In this document: positions 60,075 to 64,000 of the stretch, in pieces
Position numbering within the stretch: the first letter of the stretch is position 1
How the letters are laid out: every line of letters begins with the position of its first letter
Source of the DNA: CAITNM01 sp037138055
Lineage (GTDB): Bacteria > Pseudomonadota > Alphaproteobacteria > Paracaedibacterales > CAITNM01
DNA length: 64,000 bases
Assembly: GCA_037138055.1 (NCBI GenBank)
Contig: JBAXJB010000003.1
Location: 1 to 64,000 of the forward strand
Reading direction: 5' to 3'
Notes under the pieces: model-generated
What the model was told of the DNA's origin: nothing
The model's database searches: none
Seen by the model: the letters and a program-made list of their open reading frames with translations, nothing else
Made by a program: the position numbers and the translations under genes

Positions 60075-60740
60075 TTAAGAAATCTGCGTAATCATATGCC
60101 AGAGTTTTTGTGCGGCATCACGTTCCGCGTGTTTTTTATTTTTACCTTCACCTGTTGCAACGAAACCATTTTTTAAAGAAACTTCAAGCATGTACAAAGG
60201 CGCATGATCAGGGCCTGACCTTCCAATTTCTTTATATTCTGGAATATCCATCCCACGCTTTTGTGCCCACTCTTGCACAAGGGCTTTAGGTTCCTTTGGC
60301 AATTCTTCCAGATCGTAAATAGCATCTCCCCAGTATTTATGGATGAAATTTTGCGATGCTTCCATTCCTCCATCAATGTATAGGGCAGCTATTACTGATT
60401 CTATGCAGTTTGCTAAAATTGATGTGCCTTTCAATTCGTCTTCTTTAATAGGAATAAAAGACGCTAAATTTATACGTTCCGCGATAATATTGCAAAATTC
60501 CCTTGAAGTAAGATAAGAAAGGCGCTTGGCAAGTTTTCCTTCTTCATCATGGGTATAATGAACATACAATGCCTCTGCTATTACCAATCCAAGAACACGA
60601 TCGCCTAAAAATTCTAAACGTTCAAAAGCTTTACCTTGTTTGCGTTGTTGTAAAACCGGTGGTGTTAGAGCTTGGGTAAGTAGTATTTTCCTTTTAAAGA
60701 AATACCCTAAAATATCTTCGAGCATCATTTTTAGATCCAT
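60075..60740 (-). CDS. rnc: Ribonuclease III
   Basis: A 221-residue RNase III. The catalytic signature ERLEFLGDRVLGL (~40-52) is intact, the second metal-binding acidic patch is in LANCIESVIAALYIDGG, and the C-terminal double-stranded RNA-binding domain (~150-221) ends KKHAERDAAQKLW. It cuts rRNA precursors and regulatory RNA duplexes. In many relatives rnc is beside lepB and era; neither is adjacent here. It is divergent from ald with ~173 bp between. Confidence 0.96.
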   Translation of the reverse strand: MDLKMMLEDILGYFFKRKILLTQALTPPVLQQRKQGKAFERLEFLGDRVLGLVIAEALYVHYTHDEEGKLAKRLSYLTSREFCNIIAERINLASFIPIKEDELKGTSILANCIESVIAALYIDGGMEASQNFIHKYWGDAIYDLEELPKEPKALVQEWAQKRGMDIPEYKEIGRSGPDHAPLYMLEVSLKNGFVATGEGKNKKHAERDAAQKLWHMITQIS

Positions 60741-60855
60741 TAAAGAATTATTTTTGCAAAAGTTAAAAAGGAAACATGAGCATATTCACTCATAAAAACT
60801 ACATGTCGATAAGATATCTCAAAGTTTATTGGAAGTACAATTTTAAAATGGTGGA

Positions 60856-60884
60856 TTGAAATTTTTTTGCCAACCGGCTATTAA
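60856..60884 (+). promoter_or_regulatory. Probable ald promoter
   Basis: TTGAAA (60856-60861), a 17 bp spacer and TATTAA (60879-60884) lie ~30 nt before the ald start codon in the divergent rnc-ald gap. Confidence 0.5.
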
Positions 60885-60913
60885 AACGTATCGTATTTTT
60901 ATCAAGCAGCTGT

Positions 60914-62035
60914 ATGAGAATTGGCGTTCCAAAAGAAGTAAAAAATCATGAGTACCGAGTTGGTCTAACAACTTTATCGGTAAAAGAGTTGATCAGTGCA
61001 GGTCATGAAGTCGTAGTTGAAACAAATGCTGGTGTGGGTATTGGGTTAACCGATGCACATTACAAAGAAGTTGGAGCTAAAATTTTAGCTACAGCAAAGG
61101 AAGTGTTCGATACTGCCGATATGATTGTTAAGGTAAAAGAGCCGCAACCAAGCGAATACAACTTGCTAAGAGAAAATCAAATTCTATTTACTTATTTACA
61201 TTTGGCTCCAGATCCAGATCAAGCCAAGGGTTTAATTGATTCTAAGTGCGTAGCTATTGCTTATGAAACAGTCACTGACGAACGCGGAGGATTGCCTCTT
61301 TTGGCACCAATGAGCGAAGTTGCTGGTCGCATGTCAGTTCAAGTTGGAGCTTGGATGTTGGAAAAGAGCCAAGGTGGCAAAGGCGTGTTATTAGGCAGCG
61401 TACCAGGCGTTGAACCGGCCAGAGTTGTTGTTCTAGGCGGGGGTGTGGTTGGAGCAAATGCTGCTCGTATGGCAGCTGCACTAGGCGCAGATGTAACTAT
61501 AGTAGACCGTAATTTAAAGCGTTTGAATGAATTAGATTGGATGTTCATGGGACGCTTAAAGACTGCTTATTCAACACAAGCGATGATTGAAAAACTTGTT
61601 TCAAAAGCTGATCTTGTAATTGGAGCAGTGCTAGTTGTAGGTGCTTCTGCCCCAAGATTAGTCACTAAAGATATGTTAAAAACAATGAGCCCTGGCAGTG
61701 TGTTAGTTGACGTTGCTATTGATCAAGGTGGGTGTTTTGAAACAAGTCGCCCTACTACTCACGCAGATCCATACTATGAAGTTGACGGTGTATTGCATTA
61801 TTGCGTTACCAACATGCCTGGCGCAGTAGCCAGAACATCAACTTTTGCACTTAACAATGCGACCTTACCCTTCACAATGGCGCTAGCAAACAAAGGCTAC
61901 AAACGCGCATTAATGGACGATAAGCATTTGCTTAATGGCTTAAATGTGTGCAAAGGACGAATTACTCATGAAATTGTAGCTCGTGACTTAAGCATGGAAT
62001 ATGTTGAACCAGGGGTAGCCATCGTTGAAGCTTAA
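60914..62035 (+). CDS. ald: Alanine dehydrogenase
   Basis: A 373-residue NAD-dependent alanine dehydrogenase. The N-terminal MRIGVPKEVKNHEYRV motif, the substrate-binding K in KVKEPQPSEY, the H in YLHLAPD, and the nucleotide-binding GGGVVGANAARMAAALGA are all present. It interconverts L-alanine and pyruvate plus ammonium, useful for using alanine as carbon or nitrogen source. It overlaps the following rdgB by 11 bp, so they share a transcript. No ribosome-binding site is obvious before the start. Confidence 0.96.
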   Translation: MRIGVPKEVKNHEYRVGLTTLSVKELISAGHEVVVETNAGVGIGLTDAHYKEVGAKILATAKEVFDTADMIVKVKEPQPSEYNLLRENQILFTYLHLAPDPDQAKGLIDSKCVAIAYETVTDERGGLPLLAPMSEVAGRMSVQVGAWMLEKSQGGKGVLLGSVPGVEPARVVVLGGGVVGANAARMAAALGADVTIVDRNLKRLNELDWMFMGRLKTAYSTQAMIEKLVSKADLVIGAVLVVGASAPRLVTKDMLKTMSPGSVLVDVAIDQGGCFETSRPTTHADPYYEVDGVLHYCVTNMPGAVARTSTFALNNATLPFTMALANKGYKRALMDDKHLLNGLNVCKGRITHEIVARDLSMEYVEPGVAIVEA

Positions 62036-62618
62036 AAGAGGCGATACGCTAGTTTTAGCAACTCATAATCAGGGAAAGTTAGAGGAATTTAAAACTCTTC
62101 TTTCCTTGTACGATTTAAATATTAGTAGCTCTGGAAATCTTGGCATTGAAGAACCTGAGGAGACAGAAAATACCTTTGAAGGTAATGCCCTGCTAAAAGC
62201 AAAATATACTGCAGAAAAAACAGGACATATTTCCCTAGCAGACGATTCTGGACTTGTTGTACCAGCTTTGGATGGTATGCCTGGTATTTACTCTGCACGA
62301 TGGGCAGGTCCAGAACGTGACTTCGCTAGTGCACATAAAAAAATAAATGATCTTCTTGAAGATAAGCCAAGAGACGCCTATTTCACATGCGTACTGGCTG
62401 TTGCATGGCCTGATGGTTCATCAAAAATTTTTGAAGGTCAAAGCCATGGAGAACTGGTATGGCCAATTCGTGGCGAGGGTGGATTTGGTTATGATTCCAT
62501 GTTTGTTCCTGCCGATGACACACGCACCTATGCTCAAATGACAAAAGCAGAGAAATCAAAATCATCACATAGAACTAAGGCCTTCAAATTATTTCAAGAA
62601 AGCCTTTTGCCAGATTAA
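62025..62618 (+). CDS. rdgB: RdgB/HAM1-type XTP/dITP pyrophosphatase
   Basis: A 197-residue nucleotide-sanitising enzyme starting at TTG 62025, since no ATG lies before the essential LVLATHNQGKLEEF segment. Conserved parts are EETENTFEGNALLKAKY, LADDSGLVVPALDGMPGIYSAR split at ~70-90, GGFGYDSMF and AEKSKSSHRTKA. It removes non-canonical purine nucleotides such as dITP and XTP. The start lies within the last codons of ald. Confidence 0.96.
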   Translation: MKLKRGDTLVLATHNQGKLEEFKTLLSLYDLNISSSGNLGIEEPEETENTFEGNALLKAKYTAEKTGHISLADDSGLVVPALDGMPGIYSARWAGPERDFASAHKKINDLLEDKPRDAYFTCVLAVAWPDGSSKIFEGQSHGELVWPIRGEGGFGYDSMFVPADDTRTYAQMTKAEKSKSSHRTKAFKLFQESLLPD

Positions 62619-62627
62619 GAAAATTTC

Positions 62628-62641
62628 GAGCCCTTAGGCTC
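62628..62641 (+). terminator. Possible weak terminator after rdgB
   Basis: GAGCC (62628-62632), loop CTTA, GGCTC (62637-62641) form a perfect short stem 10 bp past the rdgB stop, but no uninterrupted T run follows. Confidence 0.3.
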
Positions 62642-62790
62642 ACGATCCGTGCTTATTTAAATATTTTCATTTTTTAAACTGATATTTTATTAAAATGCTA
62701 AATAATATTTTTCGTCTTATTTCGCAAAGACTAGTTTTCTATATCAGTTTTTTTTTGTAGTATGTGCACATTCAAGTTATATGTGTAGTT

Positions 62791-63693
62791 ATGAAAAGCG
62801 TTACAGTTTTACTAGGTGGTTGCGGCAAAGAACGCGAGGTTTCTTTAAATTCAGGGAACGCTACCCTTTCGGCACTTAATGAACTTGGTTTTTTGACATC
62901 AACCATTGATCTACCAAGTGATCTCAATGGACTTATTACACAACTAAAAGAAACCAAACCGGATGTCGTTTTCAATTGTTTGCATGGCCCCATTGGCGAA
63001 GATGGAACAGTCCAAGGTATTTTGAATAAATTGAATATTCCTTATACACATTCTGGAGTTTTAGCATCTACAAATGCTATGGACAAATGGACCTCTTATC
63101 AAATTTTCAAAAATAATAATATTCCTACTCCCGAAACTGTAAAAATAAATTTAGCAAACACGGCTAAGTGCCCTATAACATATCCGTGCATGGCAAAACC
63201 TATTAATGAAGGCTCCAGCGTCGGCATTAAAATTATTTCATCCGACAGTGAATGGAAACAACTGCAACAAGAGTGGACATTTGGCAATGAATGCATAATA
63301 CAAGAATATTTAAAACAACGAGAAATTCATGTGGCTGTGATTGATGAAACTCCATTGGGAACTATCGAAATATGTCCCAAAGAAAATTTTTCTTTTTTTA
63401 GCTACCAAGCGAAGTATGTGCCTGGAGAATCTAGATTCCTGTGCCCTGCCCCAATTAGTATAGATATGGAAGATCTTGCTAAAGAAACTGCTTTAAAAAC
63501 TTATAGGGCATTAGGATGCAGAGGATTAGCAAGAGTAGATATGATGTTCGATGGACATATATTCAGTGTGTTAGAATTAAACACACAACCAGGATTCACA
63601 GCAACATCTTTAGCGCCACAAATTGCAAAAAGCCAAGGCATTTCCTTTGCTGAACTAGTAAAAAGAATGGTAGCAAGCGCCAAATGCGATTAA
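62791..63693 (+). CDS. ddl: D-alanine--D-alanine ligase
   Basis: A 300-residue ATP-grasp enzyme; start set at ATG 62791 (MKSVTVLLGGCGKEREVSL), with a GTG nine codons upstream less likely. Diagnostic segments are the serine in EREVSLNSG, FNCLHGPIGEDGTVQG, YTHSGVLASTNAMDK, INEGSSVGI and the metal-binding LELNTQPGFT. It makes the D-Ala-D-Ala dipeptide of the peptidoglycan stem. ftsQ overlaps its end by 10 bp, the standard order at this point of the division and cell-wall gene cluster. Confidence 0.96.
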   Translation: MKSVTVLLGGCGKEREVSLNSGNATLSALNELGFLTSTIDLPSDLNGLITQLKETKPDVVFNCLHGPIGEDGTVQGILNKLNIPYTHSGVLASTNAMDKWTSYQIFKNNNIPTPETVKINLANTAKCPITYPCMAKPINEGSSVGIKIISSDSEWKQLQQEWTFGNECIIQEYLKQREIHVAVIDETPLGTIEICPKENFSFFSYQAKYVPGESRFLCPAPISIDMEDLAKETALKTYRALGCRGLARVDMMFDGHIFSVLELNTQPGFTATSLAPQIAKSQGISFAELVKRMVASAKCD

Positions 63694-64000
63694 TCCCTAT
63701 CAGAAAAAAAAATACTCTTTTAGCAAAGCGCTCAAAGAATGAATCTAATAAAATTACGTCTACTCGCAAGGTAAACAAAAAGAAAAATGCTCGTACAATG
63801 CGAGTATACGCTGATTATTTTAAATATTTTCTTGGATTTATTATTATAGCGACAGTTTGTGGTTCGTGGTTTCAAGGATATCCACAAAAAGTATACTCAA
63901 ACACAGTGGATGGAATCCACAAATTCACTGCATCGTTAGGATTTAAAGTACAAGAAATTGTTGTGCAAGGCAGGATTCACACTCAACAACAAGATTTAAT
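63684..64000 (+). CDS. ftsQ: Cell division protein FtsQ, truncated by the window end
   Basis: The first 105 codons of a frame starting ATG 63684 inside the end of ddl. A very basic N-terminus (~1-37) is followed by one membrane helix (FKYFLGFIIIATVCGSWF) and the beginning of a POTRA domain, recognised from GFKVQEIVVQGR, the typical alphaproteobacterial FtsQ entry ('v..V.v.Gr'). FtsQ links early and late divisome proteins. The gene continues past 64000. Confidence 0.85.
   Translation, partial: MRLIPIRKKNTLLAKRSKNESNKITSTRKVNKKKNARTMRVYADYFKYFLGFIIIATVCGSWFQGYPQKVYSNTVDGIHKFTASLGFKVQEIVVQGRIHTQQQDL

Overview
This AT-rich window (sampled lines are mostly 32-40% G+C) looks like a chromosomal segment of an alphaproteobacterium with a host-associated lifestyle, possibly a Holosporales/Paracaedibacter-like symbiont of protists. 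The alphaproteobacterial signs are an NDUFA12-type complex I accessory subunit, a DksA that keeps only one zinc-finger cysteine, an RpoH with a clear RpoH box, and ddl running directly into ftsQ. The host-associated signs are type VI secretion genes (vgrG, tssF, tssG) and many signal-peptide proteins without housekeeping roles. The placement below class level is inference; no rRNA is present to test it.

Layout. 1-8.4 kb: a tiny secreted ORF, a LysR regulator divergent from hemD, a DUF2975/XRE-HTH pair followed by a secreted alpha/beta-hydrolase, an amidohydrolase, a methyltransferase with a signal peptide, an NlpC/P60-like protein and a PATR-type surface protein. 8.4-16.7 kb: an EmrAB drug-efflux pair, an orphan FlhF-like GTPase, NDUFA12, an RluD-type pseudouridine synthase, a secreted bipartite basic/acidic repeat protein, yraN plus a dolP-like BON lipoprotein, and ampG. 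16.7-23.2 kb: tRNA-Ser(UGA), a dCache-HAMP adenylate cyclase, a HAD hydrolase, a cNMP-binding-domain/SLC13 transporter fusion and a periplasmic binding protein, together a possible cyclic-nucleotide-linked transport module. 23.2-28.8 kb: rpoH and a five-gene operon cydP-cydA-cydB-cydX-atm1; the 43-residue CydP and 30-residue CydX are easy to miss.

28.8-41 kb: secreted unknown proteins, a TyrP-type amino-acid permease, a LOG-family hydrolase, vgrG with a MORN-repeat partner, lepB, a patatin phospholipase, tsaD and a Bcr-type exporter. 41-46.3 kb: an 805-residue secreted protein carrying what reads as a split OTU-type cysteine-protease signature (putative deubiquitinase effector), immediately before tssF and tssG. 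46.3-53.4 kb: a small P-loop kinase, an unknown membrane-anchored gene bracketed by two copies of a ~51 bp direct repeat, rsmA, an aminopeptidase P, dksA and an M23 peptidase. 53.4-64 kb: mostly housekeeping genes (dnaB, lon, clpX, rnc, ald, rdgB, ddl and a truncated ftsQ at the window edge).

The strongest leads are the OTU-like protein next to T6SS baseplate genes, the adenylate cyclase / cNMP-domain transporter neighbourhood, the VgrG-MORN pair, and the repeat-flanked gene upstream of rsmA. No CRISPR array, insertion sequence or rRNA was found.
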